Origin: Pedosphaera sp.
GTDB taxonomy: Bacteria; Verrucomicrobiota; Verrucomicrobiia; Limisphaerales; SIBE01
Length of the DNA: 38,036 nucleotides
NCBI GenBank assembly: GCA_009695265.1
Contig: SIBE01000007.1
Location: forward strand, 1-38,036
Direction: 5' to 3'
Position 1 is the stretch's first letter. Each line of letters starts with the position of its first letter. The notes under the pieces are model-generated. The model made no database searches. It saw only the letters and a list, made by a program, of their open reading frames with translations, and was not told the DNA's origin. The translations under genes were made by a program, and so were the position numbers. Below, piece by piece: positions 1 to 8,285 of the stretch.

Positions 1-226
1 AACCCGCCGCAACCGCAAAAAAGATCAATACAGGTCAAAGGCGTCATTGTCCAAGTTCTTTCGGTTTGTGGGAAGGTACCGGATTATCATTCGGGTGCGA
101 GTTTATTTTCATGGCAAAATGCCAGAGGAGGGCGCATCTGGTGGATCGGAGCATCATGAACTCGGAAATGACTATTGACTTAGACGGTTTGTTTGTTACT
201 TTCTCCGCTCTTTGAGAAGAGTTTTG

Positions 227-661
227 ATGAAAACGTATTTGCCAAAAGTCGATTTGAACCTACGGAAGTGGCACATTGTAGATGCTAACGGCGTCGTGCT
301 TGGCCGCTTGGCTGTGCAAGTCGCCAATGTCCTGCGTGGAAAGAATAAGCCTATTTACACTGACCACTTGGACGCTGGAGATTTTGTAGTTGTGATCAAC
401 GCGGATAAAGTGGTGGTCACTGGAAAGAAAGAGACCGACAAACTGTTCATGACTTACTCCGGTTGGAAAGGTAGCGAAAAGTTCACCTCCGTGGAACAGG
501 TCCGCACCAAACAGCCCGAACGGCTCATCACTCACGCTGTGAAAGGGATGATCCCGAAGAACAGGCTGGGACGAGTCCTTCTGACGAAGCTGAAAGTATA
601 TAAAGGCAGCGAGCATCCTCACGCCGCGCAACAGCCCGCTCCGATGACTATTAAAGACTAG
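227..661 (+). CDS. rplM: 50S ribosomal protein L13
   Basis: L13 of the large ribosomal subunit, an early-assembling 23S rRNA-binding protein. The 144 residues match the usual ~142. Visible hallmarks are the N-terminal KWHIVDA stretch followed by LGRLA, the [10 protein letters not shown] signature and the canonical end [17 protein letters not shown] chose ATG 227 because it gives the normal N-terminus (MKTYLPK) and has a purine-rich GAGAAGAG a few bases upstream; an in-frame TTG at 212 would only add five residues. rpsI follows after 19 nt, the universal rplM-rpsI pair, so the two are almost certainly co-transcribed. Confidence 0.97.
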   Translation: MKTYLPKVDLNLRKWHIVDANGVVLGRLAVQVANVLRGKNKPIYTDHLDAGDFVVVINADKVVVTGKKETDKLFMTYSGWKGSEKFTSVEQVRTKQPERLITHAVKGMIPKNRLGRVLLTKLKVYKGSEHPHAAQQPAPMTIKD

Positions 662-680
662 ATCTTATTCTTATTCACCT

Positions 681-1076
681 ATGGCAGAGATAGCAGAATT
701 TCTTGGGACGGGTCGGCGTAAAACCGCAGTGGCTCAAGTTCGTTTGGCACCCGGGTCCGGCAAAATCACCATCAATGGCCGGGCAATGGAAACCTACTTT
801 TTGGTCGATGCTCAGCGGATTCAAGTGACACAGCCGCTGACACTGACTGCCACGGCGAATAAATTTGACGTGCGCGTGAATGTGAAAGGCGGCGGAATCA
901 ATGGCCAAGCCACCGCAGTTCGGCATGGCATTTCCCGAGCTTTGCTTTTGGTGGACATCACTCTCCGTCCAGCACTCAAGGCTGAAGGCTTCCTGACCCG
1001 CGATCCGCGTATGCGAGAACGCAAGAAGTACGGACAGCCCGGCGCGCGAAAACGATTCCAATTCAGCAAGCGTTAA
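681..1076 (+). CDS. rpsI: 30S ribosomal protein S9
   Basis: S9 of the small ribosomal subunit. The 131 residues have the expected [15 protein letters not shown]-terminal motif, the central [19 protein letters not shown] block and the RKRFQFSKR tail whose last residues reach the decoding centre. It sits 19 nt behind rplM and is closed by the terminator at 1099-1133. No Shine-Dalgarno sequence is visible before the ATG (the upstream bases are pyrimidine-rich), which is unusual for a ribosomal gene and suggests coupling to rplM or SD-independent initiation. Confidence 0.97.
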   Translation: MAEIAEFLGTGRRKTAVAQVRLAPGSGKITINGRAMETYFLVDAQRIQVTQPLTLTATANKFDVRVNVKGGGINGQATAVRHGISRALLLVDITLRPALKAEGFLTRDPRMRERKKYGQPGARKRFQFSKR

Positions 1077-1098
1077 TTAGAATCGAAGATTGTTCGAG

Positions 1099-1133
1099 AG
1101 CCCCGCTGGCAGTCCTGCGGGGCTTTCTGCTTT
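1099..1133 (+). terminator. Rho-independent terminator of rplM-rpsI
   Basis: A perfect 8-bp GC-rich stem (AGCCCCGC at 1099-1106 with GCGGGGCT at 1117-1124) with a 10-nt loop is followed by an interrupted T tract. It lies 22 nt after the rpsI stop, where a terminator is expected, and separates the ribosomal pair from the arginine cluster. Confidence 0.85.
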
Positions 1134-1152
1134 GATCCACATGTGGGCCAAC

Positions 1153-1186
1153 TGAAAAGTTTTCAAATCAAAATTTCAGATATAAA
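1153..1186 (+). promoter_or_regulatory. Putative arg operon promoter and operator
   Basis: A perfect 13-bp palindrome TGAAAAGTTTTCA (1153-1165) lies 15 bases before TATAAA (1181-1186), a good -10 match. TTTTCA inside the palindrome is a possible but poor -35 at short spacing. The TGAA...TTCA half-sites resemble an ArgR box (TGAAT-4-ATTCA) but the spacing is one base shorter. Location just upstream of argC fits arginine control. The palindrome is observed; its function is inferred. Confidence 0.4.
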
Positions 1187-1241
1187 CTCGACGGACTCGA
1201 AGCCTTGGTTTGAGCATCAGCACACCGCATAGCAAATCACA

Positions 1242-2312
1242 GTGAACCCTGCACAGCCCATCAAAGTTGCCATCATCGGGGCATCCGGGTATGCCGGCGA
1301 AGACCTCGTCCGGCTGCTGCTGGGCCACCCTCATGCTGACTTGACATCGGTGACTTCTCGGCAATACGCAGGCCAGACGCTCGCCCGAGTCTTTCCGAGG
1401 TATTCCCATTATCCACGCGCCAAGGCCCTTCGTTTTTCAGAACCCAGTGCGGAATCAATTTCCAAGCAAGCGGAGGTCGTTTTTCTGGCTTTGCCACATG
1501 GGGTCGCTGCGGAATATGCCATTCCATTGCTCCATCTCGGCTGCCGCGTTATCGATCTAAGCGCTGATTTCCGAGTAAAAAGCGCGTCAGTCTATAAGGA
1601 GTTTTATGCGCAGGAGCATCCTGCGCCTGACTTGCTCGAAACCTCGGTTTATGGGCTGCCTGAAGTCAACCGCACGGCGATCACGAGTGCTTCGTTGGTC
1701 GCTTGCCCAGGATGCTATCCCACCAGCATCCTTCTGCCGACGCTACCCTTGTTGCGGAGCCAACTGATCAAATCCACCGGCATCATCGCTGATTCCCTCA
1801 GCGGAGTGAGCGGCGCCGGTCGCAAAGTGGAACTCGAATATTTGTTCGCCGAATGCAATGAAAGCATGCGGCCATACGGAGTGCCTAAGCATCGGCACCT
1901 GTCTGAGATCGAGCAGGAGCTTTCGCTGGCAGCCGGCGGTCCAGTGGTCATTCAATTCACGCCTCACCTAATCCCGGTCACTCGCGGCATTCTCACGACA
2001 CTTTACTTGGCGCCATCCGAGCATTTCGCCGATCAAACCACGGCGGAAAAGCTGAACAAGCAAATCGCGAAGTGTTATGACGCGGCTTATGGCAATGAAC
2101 CGTTCATTCGCCTGTTGGAGGGAAAAGCGTTGCCCGACACCAAGAATGTCATCGGCACGAACTTCATGGAAATCGCGTGGCGGGTGGATCCTAGAACCGG
2201 ACGTCTCATTGTGATGAGCGCCGAGGACAACATTATCAAAGGTACGAGCGGGCAAGCGATTCAATGTTTCAATATGATGTGCGGTTTCCCAGAGACTGCT
2301 GGATTGATTTAA
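1242..2312 (+). CDS. argC: N-acetyl-gamma-glutamyl-phosphate reductase
   Basis: Third step of ornithine synthesis: NADPH-dependent reduction of N-acetylglutamyl-5-phosphate to the semialdehyde. The 356 residues are slightly above the usual ~345. The N-terminal Rossmann motif GASGYAGEDL is near residues 12-21, the catalytic cysteine is C158 in ACPGCYPTS, and the catalytic histidine lies in KHRHLSEI. The start is GTG at 1242, placed directly before the conserved KVAIIGASGYAG strand; no ATG is available upstream in frame and no clear ribosome binding site is seen. It is the first gene of the arginine cluster; argJ begins 17 nt after its stop. Confidence 0.95.
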   Translation: MNPAQPIKVAIIGASGYAGEDLVRLLLGHPHADLTSVTSRQYAGQTLARVFPRYSHYPRAKALRFSEPSAESISKQAEVVFLALPHGVAAEYAIPLLHLGCRVIDLSADFRVKSASVYKEFYAQEHPAPDLLETSVYGLPEVNRTAITSASLVACPGCYPTSILLPTLPLLRSQLIKSTGIIADSLSGVSGAGRKVELEYLFAECNESMRPYGVPKHRHLSEIEQELSLAAGGPVVIQFTPHLIPVTRGILTTLYLAPSEHFADQTTAEKLNKQIAKCYDAAYGNEPFIRLLEGKALPDTKNVIGTNFMEIAWRVDPRTGRLIVMSAEDNIIKGTSGQAIQCFNMMCGFPETAGLI

Positions 2313-2329
2313 GGGTTTATCGGTTCCTC

Positions 2330-3688
2330 ATGAAATCTTCATCTTTGTTCAAACCAATCCCTGGCTCGGTGACAGCTCCCCAGGGTTTTCGAGCTGCGGG
2401 TGTCTTTTGCGATATCAAACGTCTCGGGACTGGCAAAGGCTCGAACAAAGGAAACAAGCGGGACTTGGCTCTCATCGTCTCGGATGTTCCCGCTGCCGTC
2501 GCTGGGATGTTCACCACGAACCAAGTCTGCGCGGCTCCGGTGAAACTCAGTGTGCTCCGCGCCCTGAAGGCCGCGGCTCAAGCCATCGTCGTCAACTCAG
2601 GCAACGCCAACGCCTGTACAGGACCACAAGGGCTGCTCGACGCTCAGGCCATGACGAGCCTCGTCGCTCAACGGCTAAATCTGCGAGAGGAAGACGTTTT
2701 GGTCGGCTCGACCGGCCGGATCGGCGTCACCATGCCGATGATGAATGTCAAACGTGGCATCCTCGCCGCCGCCGACCTGCTCGATGCTACGGCTGAAAGC
2801 GCTCATCAGGTCGCCGAAGCGATCATGACGAGCGATACTCGGTCCAAGGAAATCGCGATTCAATTCCAACTCGGCGGAAAAACTGTCCGGATGGGCGGCC
2901 TCTGCAAAGGCGCGGGCATGATTCAGCCTGGCATGAGCCCGACGAGCGCGCGGCCTGCTTCGACCCCGCTCCATGCTACGATGCTTTGCTTCATTACCAC
3001 CGACGCTGCTATTGAATCCAAGCCGTTGAAAGCCGCTTTGCTGCAAGCGGTGACCAAGAGTTTCAACTGCATCACGGTGGACGGAGACATGAGCACCAAT
3101 GACACGGTCATCGTCCTGGCCAATGGCCAGGCTGGAAACCCGATGATCACAGCAAGCGGCACCGGGACATTCGCTTCTCGCCGGCTACGGGATTGGAACG
3201 TCTTCCAAGCTGCTCTGGATCACGTCACCCTTGAGCTCGCCAAAATGATTGTGCGCGACGGTGAGGGCGTTTCACGATTCATCACCGTCAAAGTCTCGGG
3301 TGCGAGATCGTTTGCCGATGCCGATGCTGCGGCGCGCGCAGTCGCCAATAGCACCCTAGTCAAGACGAGTTGGTACGGCGGTGATCCCAATTGGGGACGC
3401 ATCCTCGATGCCCTGGGTTACTCCTCGGCAAAAGTAGTCGAAGAAAAAGTCGATGTCGCCTACAGCGCGCCGGGCAGCAAGAAGCTTTTGTACTCACTCA
3501 AGAAAGGCAAACCGACGATGATTTCTTTTCGGACGCTCTGCGCTGCGGTGGCTCCCAAGGAATTCGATTTGCACATCCACTTGAATTTAGGCGAAGCCAG
3601 CGCTGTGATTTACACCGCCGATCTCACGGAGGAATACGTGGACTTTAACAAAGGCGATGTGAGCGACCCGGCATCGCAGGGGGGATGA
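2330..3688 (+). CDS. argJ: Glutamate N-acetyltransferase / amino-acid acetyltransferase
   Basis: Ornithine acetyltransferase that recycles the acetyl group from N-acetylornithine to glutamate; many members also use acetyl-CoA. The family cleaves itself before a threonine nucleophile, here T217 in the ATML motif followed by TTDAAI. Other family landmarks are VNSGNANACTG, GSTGRIG, KGAGMI and GDMSTNDT. I start at ATG 2330, after the argC stop, because the upstream in-frame ATG 2264 would overlap argC and add a non-family extension. At 452 residues it is longer than the usual ~400-420. An extra ~13 residues (203-215) sit between KGAGMIQPGM and ATML, where classical members run straight on. The stop overlaps the argB start (ATGA). 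Confidence 0.95.
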   Translation: MKSSSLFKPIPGSVTAPQGFRAAGVFCDIKRLGTGKGSNKGNKRDLALIVSDVPAAVAGMFTTNQVCAAPVKLSVLRALKAAAQAIVVNSGNANACTGPQGLLDAQAMTSLVAQRLNLREEDVLVGSTGRIGVTMPMMNVKRGILAAADLLDATAESAHQVAEAIMTSDTRSKEIAIQFQLGGKTVRMGGLCKGAGMIQPGMSPTSARPASTPLHATMLCFITTDAAIESKPLKAALLQAVTKSFNCITVDGDMSTNDTVIVLANGQAGNPMITASGTGTFASRRLRDWNVFQAALDHVTLELAKMIVRDGEGVSRFITVKVSGARSFADADAAARAVANSTLVKTSWYGGDPNWGRILDALGYSSAKVVEEKVDVAYSAPGSKKLLYSLKKGKPTMISFRTLCAAVAPKEFDLHIHLNLGEASAVIYTADLTEEYVDFNKGDVSDPASQGG

Positions 3689-4584
3689 ATCTTGCGTCCG
3701 AAAAATGTATGCACGACCTCATTTCCAAAGCCGACGTGTTGCTCGAAGCGTTGCCTTACATCCAGCGCTTTCGCAGTCAGACCTTCGTGGTTAAATATGG
3801 CGGGAGCTTCATGGATTCGCCTGATCCGGAAGTGCGCAACGGCGTGGCGCGCGACGTTGTTTTCCTTGAAGCCGTCGGCATCAATCCCATTGTCATCCAT
3901 GGTGGCGGCAAGGCCATTACGCGCGCGATGGATGCCGCGGGCTTGAAAGCGAATTTCATCCAGGGAATGCGCGTCACCGATGAAGCGACGGTCAACGTGG
4001 TGGAACAGGTGTTGTCCCGCGAGATCAACCCGGAAATTGTCAAAGCCATTAATGCTCTCGGCGGCAAAGCGCGAGGCTTTTCGGGCACAGACATTTTCAC
4101 GTGCCGCAAGCTGTCGCTCTCTAGCCCCGACGGCGAGGAAATCGACATTGGTTTTGTCGGTGAAGTGGTGGCCGTTAATACCGAACCTTTGCGCGAATGT
4201 ATCCGGCGCAGCATCACGCCGGTCATCAGCCCCACAGCTCGTGGTGAGGATGGAAAGATTTACAACTGCAACGCCGACGTCGCTGCAGCGCAAGCCGCCA
4301 TCGCATTGAAAGCCAAGCGACTTGTTTTCATGAGCGATGTTCCCGGCCTGCTGCGCGATCCGAATGATGTCTCGACTCTGATTACGCATCTGCAAACCGG
4401 CGAAGTGGATGCACTAAAAAAAGCCGGCATTGTTGACAGAGGAATGATTCCAAAAGTGGATAGCGCCGTTGCCGCCATCAAGTCGGGCGTGGATAAAGTA
4501 TCACTCGTCGATGGGAGGTTGGCTCACTCGGTGCTCCTTGAAATTTTTACCCATGCCGGGGTAGGAACAGAGGTGGTTTTATGA
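3685..4584 (+). CDS. argB: N-acetylglutamate kinase
   Basis: Phosphorylates N-acetylglutamate at the gamma-carboxyl, second step of ornithine synthesis, and is often the arginine-feedback point in cyclic (ArgJ) pathways. Visible motifs are VVKYGGS, VIHGGGKAI, MRVTDEATV, NCNADVAAAQAA, SDVPGLL and GMIPKVDSAV, all typical of the amino-acid kinase fold. The C-terminal THAGVGTEVVL end is also typical. I prefer ATG 3685, which overlaps the argJ stop as ATGA right after a G-rich run; ATG 3709 (MHDLISKADVL) matches the usual shorter N-terminus and is the main alternative. Confidence 0.95.
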   Translation: MNLASEKCMHDLISKADVLLEALPYIQRFRSQTFVVKYGGSFMDSPDPEVRNGVARDVVFLEAVGINPIVIHGGGKAITRAMDAAGLKANFIQGMRVTDEATVNVVEQVLSREINPEIVKAINALGGKARGFSGTDIFTCRKLSLSSPDGEEIDIGFVGEVVAVNTEPLRECIRRSITPVISPTARGEDGKIYNCNADVAAAQAAIALKAKRLVFMSDVPGLLRDPNDVSTLITHLQTGEVDALKKAGIVDRGMIPKVDSAVAAIKSGVDKVSLVDGRLAHSVLLEIFTHAGVGTEVVL

Positions 4585-5864
4585 AAGAAATCGTTCCCTC
4601 TCCACCCTCCATCGTCCGCAATGATACTGCGACCGTTCTCGAGCTTTTCCAAAAGAACGTGATTCCATCATACGGACGCTTTGAACTGGCCTTCAGCCAT
4701 GGCGCTGGCAGTTACCTTTGGGATGTCACCGGCAAGCGCTACCTGGACTTGGGCAGCGGCATTGCGGTGTGCTCCCTGGGCCACGCGAATCCTGAAATCA
4801 CAGACGCATTGGTCCAGCAATCACGAAAACTGGTTCATGTTTCAAATCTTTACTACACCGAGCCTCAGGGACGGCTGGCCCAAGCGCTGGTGAATTTGAT
4901 AGGCCCTGGCAAATGTTTTTTTTGCAACAGCGGTGCCGAAGCCAATGAAGGCTTGTTTAAACTCGCGCGCAAATTTGGGCACGAAGAAGGCCGCTTCGAA
5001 ATCATCACGGCCCAGAATTCCTTCCACGGTCGGACCCTGGCTGGCATTGCAGCCACCGGTCAGGAGAAGGTCAAAAAAGGGTTCGAACCGATGGTTAATG
5101 GCTTCCGCCACGTCCCTTACAATGACTTGGAAGCGATGCGAGAAGCGATATCGCCGGCGACCGCTGCCATCCTCATTGAAGGCGTTCAGGGTGAAGGCGG
5201 CATTACACCTGCCACACCCGAATATCTCATTGGGCTGCGCCAGTTGTGCGATGAGAAGAATCTCCTGCTCCTCATGGACGGAGTTCAATGCGGGCATTTC
5301 CGGACAGGATGTTTCCAAAGTTTTCAAAGAATTTTGGAAGGCGTGGACAGCGGAGCTGCGATGCTTCCTGACGGCATTTCGATGGCCAAGTCGCTCGGAG
5401 GCGGATTCCCCATCGGCGCTTTTTGGGTTCGGAAGCCGTATGCAGATTTGCTGGGTCCGGGCACTCATGCGACTACTTTTGGTGGGACGCCGCTGGCGTG
5501 CGCGGTGGGATTGAAAGTCCTGGAAGTCATCCAGCGGGACCGGCTCGCCGAGAATGCTCGAGATGTGGGCGATTACATTAGGACTGAACTCGTGCGGATG
5601 GTGGAGCACTATCCATCGGTTCTTAGGAGCGCGCGAGGCATCGGTCTGATGATCGGGCTGGAACTGGCCCCCAACATTCCGGCTCTGGCAAATGAAGAGA
5701 AGCCTCAGTCGATCCAATTGGTGAACCGATTGCACGATGCAGGCGTGTTGACGATTCCCGCGGGGGCTCAGGTGGCACGGCTGCTGCCTCCCCTAAATCT
5801 TCGCCGAAGTGAAGCGGATGAGGGTTTGAAGATATTGGAGTCCGTGGTGAAAGCGTTGATTTAG
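4581..5864 (+). CDS. argD: Acetylornithine aminotransferase
   Basis: PLP-dependent class III aminotransferase converting N-acetylglutamate semialdehyde plus glutamate to N-acetylornithine. 427 residues. Landmarks are the GSGIAVCSLGHANP block, the CNSGAEANEG phosphate-binding segment, SFHGRTLA, the PLP lysine K270 in SMAKSLGGGFPIGA, and HATTFGGTPLACAVG. The pyridine-nitrogen aspartate is D233, but the usual DEVQ reads DGVQ (D233-G234-V235-Q236), followed by CGHFRTGCFQSFQ. D and Q, which contact the cofactor, are kept. ATGA overlap with argB indicates translational coupling. Annotation as ArgD rather than another class III enzyme rests on the operon. Confidence 0.93.
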   Translation: MKEIVPSPPSIVRNDTATVLELFQKNVIPSYGRFELAFSHGAGSYLWDVTGKRYLDLGSGIAVCSLGHANPEITDALVQQSRKLVHVSNLYYTEPQGRLAQALVNLIGPGKCFFCNSGAEANEGLFKLARKFGHEEGRFEIITAQNSFHGRTLAGIAATGQEKVKKGFEPMVNGFRHVPYNDLEAMREAISPATAAILIEGVQGEGGITPATPEYLIGLRQLCDEKNLLLLMDGVQCGHFRTGCFQSFQRILEGVDSGAAMLPDGISMAKSLGGGFPIGAFWVRKPYADLLGPGTHATTFGGTPLACAVGLKVLEVIQRDRLAENARDVGDYIRTELVRMVEHYPSVLRSARGIGLMIGLELAPNIPALANEEKPQSIQLVNRLHDAGVLTIPAGAQVARLLPPLNLRRSEADEGLKILESVVKALI

Positions 5865-5965
5865 AAGGCGTTTATTTATGTCGCGAGCAGGTCTAAATTT
5901 CTTGGTTCAAGAGTGAAATGAGCATTCGGCCGCCGCCTGGCATAGGCAGCTTCAAGAAGAATTAT

Positions 5966-6862
5966 ATGAAACATCTGTTGAGCATTGAGAAACTTTCGCG
6001 GGAAGAAATGGAAGACATCTGGAGTTCCTCCGCGGTGCTCAAGAAAGAGCGTACGCGTCGAACCGGAGGACCGCTGGCTGGCCAAACCTGGGCTCTCATG
6101 TTTTCCAAATCCTCCACTCGGACCCGTGTCTCGTTCGAAGTCGGCATCCGGGAATTGGGCGGCCAAGTGATGTTTTTGAGCGCGACCGATATTCAATTGG
6201 GTCGAGGCGAGCCGATCAAAGACACCGCGCGGGTTCTTGGGAGGATGGTGCACGGAGCGGTGATTCGCACCTTTGCCCAAAGCGATGTTGAGGATTTCGC
6301 CCGGTTCGCGAACATCCCGACCATCAATGCGCTGACGGATGATGAGCATCCTTGCCAAATACTGGCCGACATTTTTACTTTTCAGGAAATGCGGGGGCCG
6401 ATCCAGGGCAAAGTCGTGACCTTCGTCGGGGATGGCGCGTGCAACGTTCCGGCTTCCTGGATTTTTGCCGCGGCCAAGCTTGATTTCGAGCTTCGAATCG
6501 CAGCACCCAGAACGTATCAACCTTCGGCCGCTTTGTTGGCCCGTGCCGGGGGCCGAATCATTTGCACCGAGGATCTCAAGGCGGCGGCGACAGGATCAGA
6601 TCTCCTCTACACCGACGTCTGGGTCTCAATGGGAAAAGAGGCTGAATCCATCGAGCGACTGCGCGAATTGACGGGCTATCAAATCAACGAACCACTCGTC
6701 AAGTTGGCTAAACCTGGCGCCTTGATCATGCATTGCCTGCCCGCATATCGGGGCAAAGAGATCACGGAATCGGTGTTCGAAGCCAATTCGATAACCATTT
6801 TCGACCAGGCAGAAAATCGGCTCCATGTGCAAAAGGCGATTTTAGACTGGCTCGTCCGGTAG
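5966..6862 (+). CDS. argF: Ornithine carbamoyltransferase
   Basis: Joins carbamoyl phosphate and ornithine to give citrulline. The 298 residues carry the carbamoyl-phosphate site SKSSTRTRVSFE, the DDEHPCQILAD loop, the FVGDGACNVPASW domain-two strand and the ornithine-side MHCLPAYRGKEIT motif. I chose ATG 5966 (MKHLLSIEKLS), the normal family N-terminus with AAGAAGA just upstream; an in-frame ATG at 5918 would add 16 residues with no family match. About 100 nt separate it from argD, yet it is the last gene of the same run. The cluster supplies citrulline; argininosuccinate synthase and lyase must be elsewhere. Confidence 0.95.
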   Translation: MKHLLSIEKLSREEMEDIWSSSAVLKKERTRRTGGPLAGQTWALMFSKSSTRTRVSFEVGIRELGGQVMFLSATDIQLGRGEPIKDTARVLGRMVHGAVIRTFAQSDVEDFARFANIPTINALTDDEHPCQILADIFTFQEMRGPIQGKVVTFVGDGACNVPASWIFAAAKLDFELRIAAPRTYQPSAALLARAGGRIICTEDLKAAATGSDLLYTDVWVSMGKEAESIERLRELTGYQINEPLVKLAKPGALIMHCLPAYRGKEITESVFEANSITIFDQAENRLHVQKAILDWLVR

Positions 6863-6910
6863 TTCCGGCTTTGCTCTCGACGGTGCTTTTGCGAGTGTTA
6901 CGTTTGAACT

Positions 6911-8137
6911 ATGTCATTACCGCTGCCGAATGGCCCGAAGAAGATCAACCTCCGCCGTCCGGATATCATGGAGGCTGTCCAGGCCCAGGTGCTATCTCAC
7001 TATCGGAGCGAGTTGATCGATCGCATTCGCGCGAAGGGGCATGTCCTTTCGGCCGACGGTTTGTTGACAGTCAAGCTGGCCAAGGAGTTTGGCTTTTGTT
7101 ACGGCGTTGAAAGAGCGATCGATTTGGCGTATGCGGCGCGGAAAGTTTTTCTCGATCAACCGATCTACATTCTGGGTGAAATCATCCACAACCCCGAGGT
7201 GAACGACCAGATTCGAGCGATGGGCATCAAATTCCTCTCGGGCAAGGAGAAGAATGCCGACATCGAAGATTTGAAGAAAGACGACGTCGTGATAGTTCCC
7301 GCCTTTGGAGCGGAAACCTCTACGATGAACGCGCTGGAAGCAAAGGGATGCCGTTTTGTGGACACGACGTGCGGGGATGTCATGAGCGTCTGGAAGCGGG
7401 TTCGCCAGTATGCAAACGACTCGGTCACGAGCATCATCCACGGAAAATCTTGGCACGAAGAGACGAAGGCCACCAGTTCACGCGCCATGGCGAACGGCAG
7501 CGGACATTACCTGGTTGTCTTCACGCTCGCCGAAACCAACTATGTCTGCAACCACATCGTCAATGGCGGAGATAAGCGCGAGTTCCTCGAAAAATTCAAG
7601 GGGGCTTACTCCAACGGTTTTGACCCAGATGTTCACCTGAAAGCTGTCGGCGTAGCCAATCAAACCACAATGCTACGGGGCGAAACAGAGGAAGTTCAGC
7701 GACGCTTGAAAGCCGCGATCGAGAAGAAATACGGCGCGAGCGAGGCCGAGAAGCATTTTCGTTTTTTTGACACGATCTGCGGCGCGACTCAAGATCGTCA
7801 AAATGCTTTGGAAACATTGTTGATGGAGCCGCTGGACTTCTTGTTGGTGATCGGCGGTTACAACTCGTCGAACACATCGCACCTGGCTGAGATGGGCGAA
7901 TCCAGACTGCCGACCTACTTCATTAAAAATGCGACTAAGCTGGTTTCGGAACATCTGATCGTGCACTACGATCAGCACCGGCATGAGGAAGTTGAAACTA
8001 AAAATTGGCTTCTGCCCGGGAAACTGACTGTCGGAGTGACCGCCGGAGCTTCTTGTCCCAACAACCTGATCGAAGATGTCATCCGGCGTTTGTTCGAGCT
8101 GAGAGGAGTTGCCGTTCAGGAATTGCTGGCAAACTGA
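6911..8137 (+). CDS. ispH: 4-hydroxy-3-methylbut-2-enyl diphosphate reductase
   Basis: Last enzyme of the MEP isoprenoid pathway, a [4Fe-4S] protein reducing HMBPP to IPP and DMAPP. The three cluster cysteines are visible: C63 in FGFCYGVERAI, C154 in DTTCGDV and C290 in DTICGATQDRQ. Substrate-site histidines lie in EIIHNPEV and IIHGKSWHEET, and the NQTTM and GGYNSSNT motifs are present. At 408 residues it is much longer than the ~310-residue E. coli type. The N-terminal extension, the insert around 190-270 and the HEET form of the motif match the plant/cyanobacterial subfamily. Start ATG 6911 lacks a good ribosome binding site. It lies 48 nt behind argF without obvious functional linkage. Confidence 0.93.
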   Translation: MSLPLPNGPKKINLRRPDIMEAVQAQVLSHYRSELIDRIRAKGHVLSADGLLTVKLAKEFGFCYGVERAIDLAYAARKVFLDQPIYILGEIIHNPEVNDQIRAMGIKFLSGKEKNADIEDLKKDDVVIVPAFGAETSTMNALEAKGCRFVDTTCGDVMSVWKRVRQYANDSVTSIIHGKSWHEETKATSSRAMANGSGHYLVVFTLAETNYVCNHIVNGGDKREFLEKFKGAYSNGFDPDVHLKAVGVANQTTMLRGETEEVQRRLKAAIEKKYGASEAEKHFRFFDTICGATQDRQNALETLLMEPLDFLLVIGGYNSSNTSHLAEMGESRLPTYFIKNATKLVSEHLIVHYDQHRHEEVETKNWLLPGKLTVGVTAGASCPNNLIEDVIRRLFELRGVAVQELLAN

Positions 8138-8285
8138 GGAGAGGATCTCCCAGACTGCGCGCGCATGGCACCGAACCCACCCCTGCCTCTCCCAGGAATA
8201 GAGCTTAGCTTCAAGGGTCTAAAACGAGCCCGCGGATCACGGCAAGTTGGAGATTTTCGCCACGCAAAAACCTTGAGTTAATTGC

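Noticed and set aside
1-226. Possible C-terminal end of an upstream gene
   Set aside because: All three forward frames are open for 50 or more codons from the edge (stops near 157, 180 and 213), so none can be chosen, and no recognised protein motif appears.
3610-4395. Long - strand open frame opposite argB (others at 4842-5735, 15651-16535 and 33871-34776)
   Set aside because: These mirror strongly conserved + strand genes (argB, argD, RND pump, M16 peptidase), have no family motifs and are antisense shadows of GC-rich coding DNA.
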